Source: JBQTIU01 sp052387815
GTDB lineage: Bacteria > Pseudomonadota > Alphaproteobacteria > CACIAM-22H2
Assembly: GCA_052387815.1 (NCBI GenBank)
Contig: JBQTIU010000020.1
Coordinates: 1-50,465, forward strand
Reading direction: 5' to 3'
DNA: 50,465 bases
The notes under the pieces were generated by a model. That model saw only the letters and a list, made by a program, of their open reading frames with translations. It was not told the origin of the DNA and searched no databases. Each line of letters starts with the position of its first letter. Position 1 is the stretch's first letter. Below, one piece after another: positions 37,053 through 48,226 of the stretch. A program made the position numbers and the translations under genes.

Positions 37053-37080
37053 ATTGTACATAGTTTGTTCTGGTCCGCAA
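37053..37080 (-). promoter_or_regulatory. Predicted recA promoter
   Basis: Read on the minus strand, TTGCGG (37080-37075) and TACAAT (37058-37053) stand 16 bases apart, a fair sigma-70 match. Transcription would start near 37046, giving a recA leader of about 145 nt that includes LexA-like box 1. The rest of the 300-bp recA-ABC gene space shows no further gene. Confidence 0.5.
37056..37070. promoter_or_regulatory. LexA-like box 2 (GTAC-N7-GTTC) within the recA promoter
   Basis: GTAC at 37056-37059 and GTTC at 37067-37070, seven bases apart. The box sits between the predicted -35 and -10 of recA, the position where a repressor would block RNA polymerase, which strengthens the reading as a LexA operator. 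Confidence 0.62.
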
Positions 37081-37202
37081 GGAGAATTTTTCAGGGTCCG
37101 CTCGAGCCTCAAGACCAGGCATTCCGCGGTAACAGGGGAAGCCGAACGCGCCCGGCGGCCGGTGCTATGTTGACGGTCCCTGCTCGATCGAAAGGCCCGG
37201 CC

Positions 37203-37916
<714 letters not shown>

Positions 37917-38061
37917 CCGGGCGCCTCGGCGTTGACACGTCCCCTCCCCCGCACCTAGTGTTGAGGCTAGGCGGCGGCACGTGCCCCAAGGGCGGCCCGG
38001 AAACAAGCCGCCGCGACGGCCGATCTCGGCCCGTCCCAAGAACTCTGGGAGAAAGGATCAC

Positions 38062-39654
38062 ATGATGGACTTGCGCCTGTTCGCGGCCGCGCTCGGGCTA
38101 GCGGCATTGGTCGCCGCCCAAGCCGACGCCAAGACCCTGGTGTATTGCTCGGAAGGCAGTCCCGAGGGCTTCAACCCGATGTTCTACACCGCCGGCACGA
38201 CCTTCGACGCCTCGTCGCGGCCGATCTACAACCGGCTGATCGAATTCGAGCGCGGCGGGACCAAGGTGACGCCCGGCCTGGCGCTGTCGTGGGAGGCGTC
38301 AGCCGACGGCACGGCGTATACCTTCAAGCTGCGACCGGGGGTCAAGTTCCATACCACCCGGACCTTCACGCCGAGCCGCGATTTCAATGCCGACGACGTG
38401 GTATTCAGCTTTGGCCGCCAGTGGCGGACCGATCATCCCTTCCACAAGGTCTCGGGCGGCAAGTACGAGTACTTCAACTCGACCGGCATGGCGAAGCTCA
38501 TCCAGGCGATCGACAAGGTCGACGCGATGACGGTGCGCATGACGCTCCATGCATCCGAAGCGCCGTTCATCGCCAATCTCGGCATGGATTTCGTGCCGAT
38601 CATGTCGGCCGAGTACGCGGACAAGATGATGGCCGCGGGAACGCCGGAAAAGATCGACCTCGAGCCGGTCGGCACCGGGCCTTTCACGCTGGTGAGCTAC
38701 CAAAAGGACGCGGTCATCCGCTATCGCGCCCACCCCGCCTACTGGGCCGGCCAGGCGAAGATCGACGACCTCGTCTACGCGATCACCCCCGACGCCTCGG
38801 TGCGCTACGCCAAGCTCAGGGCCGGCGAATGCCATATCATGCCCTATCCCAACCCGGCCGACCTCGAGGCCATGCGCAAGGACCCTGCCCTGCAATTGCT
38901 GGAGCAGGAAGGGATGAATGTCGGCTATTGGGCCTTCAACACCCAGAAGAAGCCGTTCGACGACAAGCGCGTGCGCCAGGCGCTGAACTACGCCGTCAAC
39001 AAGCAGGCGATCATCGAGGCGGTGTTCCTCGGCGCGGGCAAGCCGGCCACCAACCCCATCCCGCCGGTCATCTGGTCGTACAACAAGAGCGTCAAGGACT
39101 ACCCCTACGATCCGGAGCGGGCGAAGAAGCTGCTCGCCGAGGCGGGCTATCCCAGCGGCTTCGAGACCGACCTGTGGGCGATGCCGGTGCAGCGCCCCTA
39201 TAACCCCAACGCCCGCCGCATGGCCGAGCTTATCCAGGCCGACTTGGCGAAGGTCGGCGTCAAGGCCAAGATCGTCACCTTCGAATGGGGCGAGTACCTC
39301 AAGCGCTCGAAGGACGGCGAGCACCAGACGCTGTTGCTGGGATGGACCGGCGACAACGGCGACCCGGACAACTTCCTGCACACCCTGCTCGGCTGCGACG
39401 CCGCCAAGGACGGTACCAACCGGGCGCGCTGGTGCTTCAAGCCGTTCGATGACGTCGTCAACGAGGCGAAGCGGACGCCCGACCTCGCCAAGCGGACCGC
39501 CCTTTACGAAAAGGCCCAGGAGATCTTCAAGGAAGAGGCCCCGTGGTTCACCATCGCGCACTCGGTGCAGTTCAAGCCGATGCGCAAGGAAGTCGTCGAT
39601 TTCAAGCTCTCGCCCTTCGGCGCCCACGTGTTCTACGGCGTCGATCTCAAGTAG
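38062..39654 (+). CDS. Peptide-type ABC transporter substrate-binding protein (DppA-like)
   Basis: A 530-residue periplasmic binding protein of family SBP5. A signal peptide (LRLFAAALGLAALVAAQADA) leads to LVYCSEGSPEGFNPMFYTAGTTFDASSRPIYNRL, the typical DppA opening, then PGLALSWEASADGTAYTFKLRPGVKFH, the family signature region. Later text (WAFNTQKKPFDDKRVRQALNYAVNK) and three closely spaced cysteines (GECH, LLGCDAA, ARWCFK) also match dipeptide-binding proteins, two of which form a disulfide in DppA. The ATG has GGGAGAAAGGA upstream. It heads an operon with two permeases and two ATPases. Confidence 0.92.
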   Translation: MMDLRLFAAALGLAALVAAQADAKTLVYCSEGSPEGFNPMFYTAGTTFDASSRPIYNRLIEFERGGTKVTPGLALSWEASADGTAYTFKLRPGVKFHTTRTFTPSRDFNADDVVFSFGRQWRTDHPFHKVSGGKYEYFNSTGMAKLIQAIDKVDAMTVRMTLHASEAPFIANLGMDFVPIMSAEYADKMMAAGTPEKIDLEPVGTGPFTLVSYQKDAVIRYRAHPAYWAGQAKIDDLVYAITPDASVRYAKLRAGECHIMPYPNPADLEAMRKDPALQLLEQEGMNVGYWAFNTQKKPFDDKRVRQALNYAVNKQAIIEAVFLGAGKPATNPIPPVIWSYNKSVKDYPYDPERAKKLLAEAGYPSGFETDLWAMPVQRPYNPNARRMAELIQADLAKVGVKAKIVTFEWGEYLKRSKDGEHQTLLLGWTGDNGDPDNFLHTLLGCDAAKDGTNRARWCFKPFDDVVNEAKRTPDLAKRTALYEKAQEIFKEEAPWFTIAHSVQFKPMRKEVVDFKLSPFGAHVFYGVDLK

Positions 39655-39660
39655 GCCTCG

Positions 39661-39740
39661 GGTGACGGGGTGGGTCGTGCCGGCGCACGCCAATCCGTGA
39701 GTCCGCATCGCGCCCACCCCGGCGCACGATCGACGTCACC
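39661..39740 (+). other. Nested inverted repeat between dppA- and dppB-like genes
   Basis: GGTGACG (39661-39667) pairs with CGTCACC (39734-39740), and inside it GGGGTGGG (39667-39674) pairs with CCCACCCC (39713-39720). The structure lies just after the binding-protein stop and could protect that part of the message from decay or reduce read-through into the permease genes. There is no T-run. Confidence 0.45.
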
Positions 39741-39808
39741 TTCCCCTTCGCGGGGGACAACACCGACGGCACCCTTCCCGCGGGCGGGAGGGTAGGCCGT
39801 CCTCGCCC

Positions 39809-40816
39809 ATGCTGCGCTTTCTCCTGACCCGGGTCGGTCTCATCGCGCCGACCTTCGTCGGCGTGACCCTTTTGACCTTCGCGCTCATCCGGCTCGCCCC
39901 CGGCGATCCGGTCCTGCTGTTGGCCGGCGAGCGCGGCATCGATCCCGTCCGCTACGCGGCGCTGCGCGCCGAGCTGGGGCTCGACCGGCCGCTCCTCGTG
40001 CAGTACGCGTTCTACATGGCCGACGTGCTCAAGGGCGATCTCGGCCGCTCGATTTCCACCCGCGAGCCGGTGCTGGGCGAGTTCCTGACGCTGTTCCCGG
40101 CGACCATCGAGCTGTCGTTCTTCGCCATGCTGTTCGCGCTCACGCTCGGTCTGCCCGCCGGCGCGCTGGCCGCCGTGCGCCGCGGCTCGGCCCTCGACCA
40201 CCTCGTCATGGGCGCCTCGGTGACCGGCTATTCGATGCCGATCTTCTGGTGGGGCCTGCTCCTCATTCTCAGCTTTTCGGTTGGGCTCGGCTGGACGCCG
40301 GTGTCGGGGCGCATCGGCGTCCTGCACATCGTCGAGCCGGTGACCGGGTTCCTGCTCGTCGACGCGGCGCTCGCCGGCGACGACCGGGCCCTGGTCTCGG
40401 CGCTCCGGCACTTGATCCTGCCGGCGGTGGCGCTGGGGACGATCCCGCTCGCGGTCATCGCGCGCATGACGCGCTCCTCTATGCTCGACGTCCTCAACGA
40501 GGACTACATCCGCACCGCGCGCGCCAAGGGCGTTTCGCCGGTCGCCGTGGTCGTCGTCCACGCGCTGCGCAACGCGCTCATCCCGGTCGTCACCGTGATC
40601 GGCCTCCAGGTCGGCCTGCTGCTCACCGGCGCGATCCTCACCGAGACGATTTTTTCGTGGCCGGGGGTCGGCAAGTGGCTGATCGAGTCGATCCGCCGGC
40701 GCGACTACCCGGTCCTGCAGGGCGGGGTCCTGCTGGTCGCCTGCGTGGTGATGGCGGTGAACCTCACCGTCGACCTGCTCTACGGCCTCATCAACCCTCG
40801 CATCCGCCGCCGCTGA
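39809..40816 (+). CDS. Peptide-type ABC transporter permease (DppB-like)
   Basis: A 335-residue inner-membrane permease with six or more helices. It shows the DppB start LRFLLTRVGLIAPTFVGVTLLTFALIRLAPGDPV, the periplasmic ELGLDRPLLVQYAFYMADVLKGDLGRS, and the cytoplasmic EAA loop VLNEDYIRTARAKGVSPVAVVVVHALRNALIPVV that contacts the ATPases. The end LIESIRRRDYPVLQGGVLLVACVVMAVNLTVDLLYGLINPRIR is the normal terminus. The next gene starts four bases after its stop. Confidence 0.94.
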   Translation: MLRFLLTRVGLIAPTFVGVTLLTFALIRLAPGDPVLLLAGERGIDPVRYAALRAELGLDRPLLVQYAFYMADVLKGDLGRSISTREPVLGEFLTLFPATIELSFFAMLFALTLGLPAGALAAVRRGSALDHLVMGASVTGYSMPIFWWGLLLILSFSVGLGWTPVSGRIGVLHIVEPVTGFLLVDAALAGDDRALVSALRHLILPAVALGTIPLAVIARMTRSSMLDVLNEDYIRTARAKGVSPVAVVVVHALRNALIPVVTVIGLQVGLLLTGAILTETIFSWPGVGKWLIESIRRRDYPVLQGGVLLVACVVMAVNLTVDLLYGLINPRIRRR

Positions 40817-40820
40817 CGCC

Positions 40821-41711
40821 ATGTCCGAGCTTGCCGCAAGCTTGCGCGCGCCGCTGTCGCCGGCGGCCGAGTTCTGGATGTATTTCCGCCACAACAAGGG
40901 CGCCGTGGCCGGGCTGGCCGTGGTTGTCGCCATCGCCCTCGCGGCCCTCTTGGCCGACCTGATGGCTCCCCATTCCGCCATCGAACAGTACCGCGAGGCC
41001 TTTTTGCGGCCCCCCATGTGGCAGGAGGGCGGCTCGGCGCGCTTCGTGCTGGGCACCGACGACGTGGGGCGCGACATGCTCTCGCGCCTCATCCACGGGG
41101 CGCGGGTGTCGATGACGGTCGGCGCCATCGTCATTACCATGTCGCTGGTCGCCGGCATTGCGCTCGGCCTCCTCGCCGGGTTCTTCCGCGGCCTCGTCGA
41201 CATCGCGGCGATGCGGCTCATGGACATCCTGCTGGCGCTGCCGAGCCTGCTGCTGGCGATCGTCATCGTCGCCATCCTCGGGCCTAGCCTGTTCAACGCC
41301 ATGCTCGCGGTCTCGGTCGTCGTCCTGCCGCATTTCGCGCGGCTCACGCGGGCGGTCGTGATGGCCGAGCTCGCCAAGGATTACGTCACCGCCTCGCGCA
41401 TCAACGGCGCCGGGACCTTGAGGCTCATGTTCTTGACCGTGCTCCCCAACTGCGCGGCGCCGCTGATCGTCCAGACGACGCTGGGGTTCTCGACCGCCAT
41501 CCTCGACACGGCGGCGCTCGGCTTTCTCGGCCTCGGCGCCCAGCCGCCGACCCCGGAATGGGGCACGATGCTGGCCGACTCGCTCCAATTCATGCAGCGC
41601 GCCTGGTGGGTGGTGATGCTGCCCGGGCTTGCCATCCTGATCACGGTGCTGGCCTGCAACCTGATGGGCGACGGCCTGCGCGACGCGCTCGACCCGCGCC
41701 TCAAACGCTGA
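40821..41711 (+). CDS. Peptide-type ABC transporter permease (DppC-like)
   Basis: A 296-residue second permease. It has the N-terminal EFWMYFRHNKGAVAGLAVVVAIALAALLADLMAPH helix, the conserved HVLGTDDVGRD-like FVLGTDDVGRDMLSRLIHGARVSM stretch, the EAA loop AKDYVTASRINGAGTLRLMFLTVLPNCAAPL and the C-terminal DGLRDALDPRLKR. The stop overlaps the next start as TGATG. It pairs with the DppB-like protein to form the pore. Confidence 0.94.
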   Translation: MSELAASLRAPLSPAAEFWMYFRHNKGAVAGLAVVVAIALAALLADLMAPHSAIEQYREAFLRPPMWQEGGSARFVLGTDDVGRDMLSRLIHGARVSMTVGAIVITMSLVAGIALGLLAGFFRGLVDIAAMRLMDILLALPSLLLAIVIVAILGPSLFNAMLAVSVVVLPHFARLTRAVVMAELAKDYVTASRINGAGTLRLMFLTVLPNCAAPLIVQTTLGFSTAILDTAALGFLGLGAQPPTPEWGTMLADSLQFMQRAWWVVMLPGLAILITVLACNLMGDGLRDALDPRLKR

Positions 41712-42688
41712 TGGCGCTCCTTGAAATTCGAAACCTGTCGGTGACGTTCGAGACCGCCCGCGGCCGGCTGCACGCGGTCGAGGGGCTCGACCTCGAGATC
41801 GAGGAAGGCGAGGTCCTCGGCGTGGTCGGCGAGTCGGGCTCGGGCAAGAGCGTTGCCATGCTGGCGGCGATGGGGTTGATCGCCTGGCCCGGCCGGGTCG
41901 CCGCCGACCGGCTGTCGTTCATGGGCCGGGACCTCTTGGCGCTGGCGCCGGCGGCGCGGCGGCAGCTGTTGGGCCGCGATATCGCCATGGTCTTCCAGGA
42001 GCCGATGACCAGCCTCAATCCCTGCTACACGGTCGGCTACCAGATCATGGAGGCGCTCCGCATCCACGCCGGCGGCAGCCGGCGGCAGCGCCGCGCGCGC
42101 ACCGTCGACCTCTTGGACCAGGTCGGCATTCCGGCGCCGGCCTCGCGGCTAAAATCCTTTCCCCACCAGCTCTCGGGCGGCATGAACCAGCGCGTGATGA
42201 TCGCCATGGCAATCGCCTGCAAGCCGCGGCTGTTGATCGCCGACGAGCCGACCACCGCGCTCGACGTCACCATCCAGGCGCAGATTCTCGACCTGCTGGC
42301 CCGCCTGCAACGCGAGGTCGGCATGGCGCTGGTGCTGGTCACCCATAACATGGGCGTGGTCGCCGAGACGGCGCATCGGGTGGCGGTCATGTACGCGGGT
42401 CAGCTGGTCGAAGAGAACCGGGCCGCGGCGCTGTTCGCCCGGCCGCGTCACCCCTATGCCGCGGCCCTCCTCGCGGCGCTGCCCGAGCGCGGGGCAAGCC
42501 GCGGACGGCTTGCCAATATCCCGGGCGTCGTCCCCGGCCTCGACGACCGTCCCTCGGGGTGCCTGTTCGCGCCGCGTTGCGCCTTCGCCACGGCACGCTG
42601 CGAGGCCATGCGTCCCGCGCTCGGCGTGGGCGACGGCGGCCGGGTGCGCTGCCTCACGCCCTTGGACGATTCGGGGCGGCCGCGATGA
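41711..42688 (+). CDS. Peptide-type ABC transporter ATPase (DppD-like)
   Basis: A 325-residue ATPase. Walker A GESGSGKS, Q-loop MVFQEPMTSLNPCYTVGYQI, signature HQLSGGMNQRVMIAMAIAC and Walker B LLIADEPTTALDVTIQAQIL are intact. The C-terminal oligopeptide-transporter extension carries four cysteines (GCLFAPRCAFATARCEAM...RCL), the site of an Fe-S cluster in some DppD proteins. It overlaps dppC-like by one base and dppF-like by four. Confidence 0.93.
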   Translation: MALLEIRNLSVTFETARGRLHAVEGLDLEIEEGEVLGVVGESGSGKSVAMLAAMGLIAWPGRVAADRLSFMGRDLLALAPAARRQLLGRDIAMVFQEPMTSLNPCYTVGYQIMEALRIHAGGSRRQRRARTVDLLDQVGIPAPASRLKSFPHQLSGGMNQRVMIAMAIACKPRLLIADEPTTALDVTIQAQILDLLARLQREVGMALVLVTHNMGVVAETAHRVAVMYAGQLVEENRAAALFARPRHPYAAALLAALPERGASRGRLANIPGVVPGLDDRPSGCLFAPRCAFATARCEAMRPALGVGDGGRVRCLTPLDDSGRPR

Positions 42689-43659
42689 GCGCCCAGCCGC
42701 CGGTCGTCGAGGCGGTGGAGCTCACCCGGCATTACCGGGTCGGCGGCCGCCTGTTCGGCCGCGGCAAGGTGTTGAAGGCGGTCGACGGCGTTTCGTTCAC
42801 CCTGACCGGCGCCAAGACGCTGGCCGTGGTCGGCGAATCGGGTTGCGGAAAATCGACCCTGGCGCGCCTCGTCACCGGGGTCGAGGCGCCCGATTCCGGC
42901 CGCCTGACGGTGGCCGGGATCGCGGCCGCGGCGGGCGGTGCGGCGGCGCGGGCGCGCCGGCGGGCCGTGCAAATGGTCTTCCAGGATCCTTACGGCTCGC
43001 TCAACCCGCGCCAGAAGGTCAGCGCCATCCTCGCCGAGCCGCTCGCCATCAACACCGATATGACCTCCGCCCAGCGCGCCGAGGCGGCGCGCTCGATGAT
43101 GGCGCGGGTGGGCTTGCGGCCCGAGCACTACAACCGCTATCCGCACATGTTCTCGGGCGGGCAGCGTCAGCGCATCGCCATCGCCCGGGCCCTCATGCTC
43201 CACCCCGCGGTGGTCGTCGCCGACGAGCCGGTCTCGGCCCTCGACGTGTCGATCCAGGCCCAGGTGCTCAACTTGCTGATCGACCTCCAGGGCGCGATGG
43301 GCCTCGCCTATCTGTTCATCTCGCACGACCTGTCGGTCGTGCGCCACATCGCCGACGACGTCATGGTGATGTACCTGGGCCGGGCGGTCGAGCTCGGTTC
43401 CCGGGACCGCGTGTTCGCCGGCCCGCGCCACCCTTATACGCGCGCGCTCCTCGCCAGCACGCCCAGCACCGACCCGGCGCGGCGCGGGGCGCGCGGCGTG
43501 CTCAAGGGCGAACTGCCCTCGCCCTTATCGCCGCCCCCGGGCTGCGCCTTCCACACCCGCTGCCCCAACGCCACCGAGCGCTGCCGCGTCGAGCGCCCCG
43601 ACCTGCGCGCGGTCGCCGGCCGCCAGGTGGCCTGCCACCACGCCGAGGCGATCGGGTGA
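42685..43659 (+). CDS. Peptide-type ABC transporter ATPase (DppF-like)
   Basis: A 324-residue second ATPase with Walker A GESGCGKST, Q-loop MVFQDPYGSLNPRQKVSAIL, signature MFSGGQRQRIAIARALM, Walker B VVVADEPVSALDVSIQAQVL, and the Dpp/Opp C-terminal extension GCAFHTRCPNATERCRVE. Early residues YRVGGRLFGRGKVLKAVDGVSF are typical of DppF. ATG 42685 overlaps the previous stop by four bases. This completes a full binding protein, two permeases and two ATPases set. Peptides are the likeliest cargo; opines, nickel or glutathione are possible. Confidence 0.93.
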   Translation: MSAQPPVVEAVELTRHYRVGGRLFGRGKVLKAVDGVSFTLTGAKTLAVVGESGCGKSTLARLVTGVEAPDSGRLTVAGIAAAAGGAAARARRRAVQMVFQDPYGSLNPRQKVSAILAEPLAINTDMTSAQRAEAARSMMARVGLRPEHYNRYPHMFSGGQRQRIAIARALMLHPAVVVADEPVSALDVSIQAQVLNLLIDLQGAMGLAYLFISHDLSVVRHIADDVMVMYLGRAVELGSRDRVFAGPRHPYTRALLASTPSTDPARRGARGVLKGELPSPLSPPPGCAFHTRCPNATERCRVERPDLRAVAGRQVACHHAEAIG

Positions 43660-43666
43660 TACGCCC

Positions 43667-43776
43667 CGCGAGGCAGCGCCTCGCGCCTACGCGCGTTTCA
43701 CCGCCGAGGTCGCGTAGGCGCGGGGCAATGCCCGCGGGTTTCAAACCGGCCCGCGGGCGGGTCGAAAGACCCGCCC
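43667..43776 (+). repeat. Cluster of hairpin repeats between the dppF-like gene and cckA
   Basis: Stem-loops: CGCGAGGC/GCCTCGCG (43667-43685), an 11-bp stem 43683-43693 with 43711-43721 whose loop contains TTTCACCGCCGAGG, GGTTT/AAACC at 43737-43747, and GGGCGGGTC-GAAA-GACCCGCCC (43755-43776), which would form a GAAA tetraloop in RNA. The first unit matches 32616-32637 at 20 of 22 bases. These look like dispersed intergenic repeats of the genome. Confidence 0.6.
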
Positions 43777-43790
43777 CTACGGCGGCCTCT

Positions 43791-43814
43791 GCGCGATGTC
43801 AATTGACATCGCGC
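43791..43814. promoter_or_regulatory. Perfect 24-bp palindrome
   Basis: The half-site GCGCGATGTCAA is followed directly by its reverse complement, with no spacer. It lies between two convergent genes and is more AT-balanced than its surroundings. It could be part of a terminator or a binding site for a dimeric protein; no T-run follows. Confidence 0.4.
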
Positions 43815-43872
43815 GGCGCCCTCCCTCGGTAATTCTTCTTGCTCCAGGAGGCGCCGGCGCGCCCTAACCCGC

Positions 43873-45954
<2,082 letters not shown>

Positions 45955-46036
45955 GGTCCGAAATCTAGCATATCCGGCTCGGCCGGCATCCAACCGATCC
46001 GCCTCGGCGCGTCGGGCGTCCCCCAACCCGGCCCCG

Positions 46037-47113
46037 TCATCCGGGCTCGCGGCCGCGCTTCAAGCGCATCACATAGGAGATGACCTCCGCGACCGCTTTA
46101 TAATGCTCGGGCGGGACCTCGTGGTCGATCTCGACGCCGGCGTAGAGCGCCTGGGCCAGCGGCGGGTTCTCGACCACCGGCACCTTGTGCTCCGCAGCCA
46201 CCTGGCGGATGCGCTGGGCCATGAGATCGGCGCCCTTGGCGACCATCTTCGGCGCCGCCATCGTCGCCATATCGTAGCGCAGCGCGACCGCATAGTGCGT
46301 CGGGTTGGTGATCACCACGTCGGCTTTCGGCACTTCCTGCACGATCCGCCGGCGCGCGCGCTCGAGCCGTAGCTGCTTCAAGCGGCGTTTGATCACCGGG
46401 TCGCCTTCGGTCTGCCTGTATTCGTCGCGCACCTCGTGGCGCGTCATGCGCAGGCCGCGCAGATGCGAGAGCTTCTGGTACAAGAGGTCCGCCGCCGCGA
46501 CCGCGGTCAAGACGGCGAGCACGCCTGCCATCACGCGCAGCGTCAGCCGCTCCGAGAGGCCGAGGATCTGCCTCATGTCGCCGCCGACCAGCGCGTCGAG
46601 GCGATCGAGCTCGGGGCGGAGGAGATACCAGGCGACCGTTCCCACGACCAGGATCTTAGCGAGACTCTTGGCGAACTCGACCACCGCGGCCAGCGAAAAG
46701 ATGCGCTTGAGGCCATGGACCGGCGATACTTTTTCGAGCTTGGGCTTGAGGGGCTCGGCGGTCCATAGCGGCCCGGCCTGCAGGAAGCCGGCGCCGGCGG
46801 CCGCGAGCACCAGGATGCCGATGGCGGGTACGAGCCTCCACCCCAGCTCCCGGAGCGCCCCCCAGGCCTGATCGCGGAGCGCGGATGCCTCGAAGGCGCC
46901 GAGATAGGTTCCGTCGAGAAACGCCGCGAGCGTGATCTGCAGGCGCGGGAGGACCGGCGGCAGGACGACCGCGACGACCACGGTGGCGGCGAGGATCATG
47001 AACCAGTGATTGACGTCGCGCGAGGCGGCGATCCGGCCCTTGTCGCGCGCCTCGCTGAGCCGCCGTTGGGTCGGCTGCTCGGTTTTCTGGGAGTCGTCGG
47101 CACCGAAGGCCAT
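46037..47113 (-). CDS. flhB: Flagellar type III export switch protein FlhB
   Basis: A 358-residue export-gate protein. The N-terminus (ADDSQKTEQPTQRRLSEARDKG) is the FlhB hallmark, four membrane helices follow, and the cytoplasmic domain carries the self-cleaving NPTH motif (Asn270-His273, in VVITNPTHYAVALRY). Cleavage there switches export from rod/hook to filament proteins. Other family text: LKRIFSLAAVVEFAKSLAKI and EYRQTEGDPVIKRRLKQLR. It starts three bases after the fliR stop, and a shorter FlhB-C-like gene is present at 49571. Confidence 0.95.
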   Translation of the reverse strand: MAFGADDSQKTEQPTQRRLSEARDKGRIAASRDVNHWFMILAATVVVAVVLPPVLPRLQITLAAFLDGTYLGAFEASALRDQAWGALRELGWRLVPAIGILVLAAAGAGFLQAGPLWTAEPLKPKLEKVSPVHGLKRIFSLAAVVEFAKSLAKILVVGTVAWYLLRPELDRLDALVGGDMRQILGLSERLTLRVMAGVLAVLTAVAAADLLYQKLSHLRGLRMTRHEVRDEYRQTEGDPVIKRRLKQLRLERARRRIVQEVPKADVVITNPTHYAVALRYDMATMAAPKMVAKGADLMAQRIRQVAAEHKVPVVENPPLAQALYAGVEIDHEVPPEHYKAVAEVISYVMRLKRGREPG

Positions 47114-47116
47114 CGC

Positions 47117-47881
47117 TCAGCGCGCCACCCCGAGCGCCCGCAGCGTCTCCTCGAAGCTATCGAGAACCGCCAGCATGATCGCGGCGATGGTCATGCCGAG
47201 CACGAGCAGGCCGAGCGCGATTTGCAGCGGCATGGCGATGAAGAACACCTGCAACTGCGGCATCAGCCGCGCCAGCAGGCCGAGCGCCAGGAAGAAGATC
47301 AGGCCGAACACCAGCAACGGGGCGGCGATGCGCACGCCGAGCGAAACACTTTCCGCGGTGATCCGGACCATGGCCTCGGCGAAGTCACCGACCGGCGGCA
47401 GCGCCCCCGGCCGGAACATGGCGTAGGAATCGGCGAGCGAGCGGAGCATCAGGTGGTGCAGGTCGGTGATGAAGATCAGCACCAGCGCGATCGCCGTCAG
47501 CCAGGCGCCGGTCAGCGCGCCCTGCTGGGCCGAGGCCGGGTCGAAGGTCAAGGCGTTGGCGAGGCTGGACTGGTAGGCAATGATCATGCCGGCCGTGTGC
47601 AGCGCCACGAGCGTGAGCCGGACCACCAGCCCGAGGAACAGGCCGACGGCGATTTCGCCCCCCAACAGGGGAAGCAACTCGACGGGCGCGGAGGGCAGCC
47701 CGGGCAGGTCCGGCGCCAGCGCCGGGGCGAGCACGACCGTGATGGCGACGGCCAGCAGCAGCCGATAGCGCACCGGCACATAGGCCTCGCCGAAGCCCGG
47801 CAGCAGCACGAAGGCGGCGCCGATCCGCGCGAACACCAGGAGTAGACCGAAGAGTTGTCCCCCCACAAGCTGGTCGAGCAT
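47117..47881 (-). CDS. fliR: Flagellar export gate protein FliR
   Basis: A 254-residue membrane protein of the export gate, which assembles with FliP and FliQ. Typical text: RIGAAFVLLPGFGEAYVPVRYRLLLAVAITVVLAPAL near the N-terminus, EIAVGLFLGLVVRLTLVALHTAGMIIAYQSSLANA in the middle, and FDPASAQQGALTGAWLTAIAL. Six hydrophobic segments. It lies 15 bp after fliQ and three bases before flhB on the same strand, the conventional fliQ-fliR-flhB order. Confidence 0.95.
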   Translation of the reverse strand: MLDQLVGGQLFGLLLVFARIGAAFVLLPGFGEAYVPVRYRLLLAVAITVVLAPALAPDLPGLPSAPVELLPLLGGEIAVGLFLGLVVRLTLVALHTAGMIIAYQSSLANALTFDPASAQQGALTGAWLTAIALVLIFITDLHHLMLRSLADSYAMFRPGALPPVGDFAEAMVRITAESVSLGVRIAAPLLVFGLIFFLALGLLARLMPQLQVFFIAMPLQIALGLLVLGMTIAAIMLAVLDSFEETLRALGVAR

Positions 47882-47896
47882 CCCCCGCCCCGCCGC

Positions 47897-48163
47897 TCAG
47901 CCCGAGCCGATGATGCGAACCGCGAGGTCTTGCGTGAAGGTGACGAGCGTCGCCATGATGAACGGCAGGAATACGAGGAAGGCGGCGAATGTCACGACGA
48001 TCTTCGGCACGAAGGCGAGGGTCATTTCCTGGAGCTGGGTCAAGGCCTGGACGAGGGATACGACGAGGCCGACGATCAGGGCCGCCATCAGCATCGGCGC
48101 CGAGATCTTGAGCGAGACGATGATCGCCTCGCGCATGACATCCTGGATTTCGGCTGGATTCAT
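47897..48163 (-). CDS. fliQ: Flagellar export gate protein FliQ
   Basis: An 88-residue two-helix membrane protein of the export gate. The sequence NPAEIQDVMREAIIVSLKISAPMLMAALIVGLVVSLVQALTQLQEMTLAFVPKIV follows the family almost word for word and its length is exact. The partner fliP is not in the window; it may follow the fliO-like gene beyond the right edge. Confidence 0.95.
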   Translation of the reverse strand: MNPAEIQDVMREAIIVSLKISAPMLMAALIVGLVVSLVQALTQLQEMTLAFVPKIVVTFAAFLVFLPFIMATLVTFTQDLAVRIIGSG

Positions 48164-48226
48164 GTTTGGATCTCTGTCGCAGGGGCTCGCGTATTCGGGC
48201 CGGCGCGACGACGGGGGAATCGGCGC

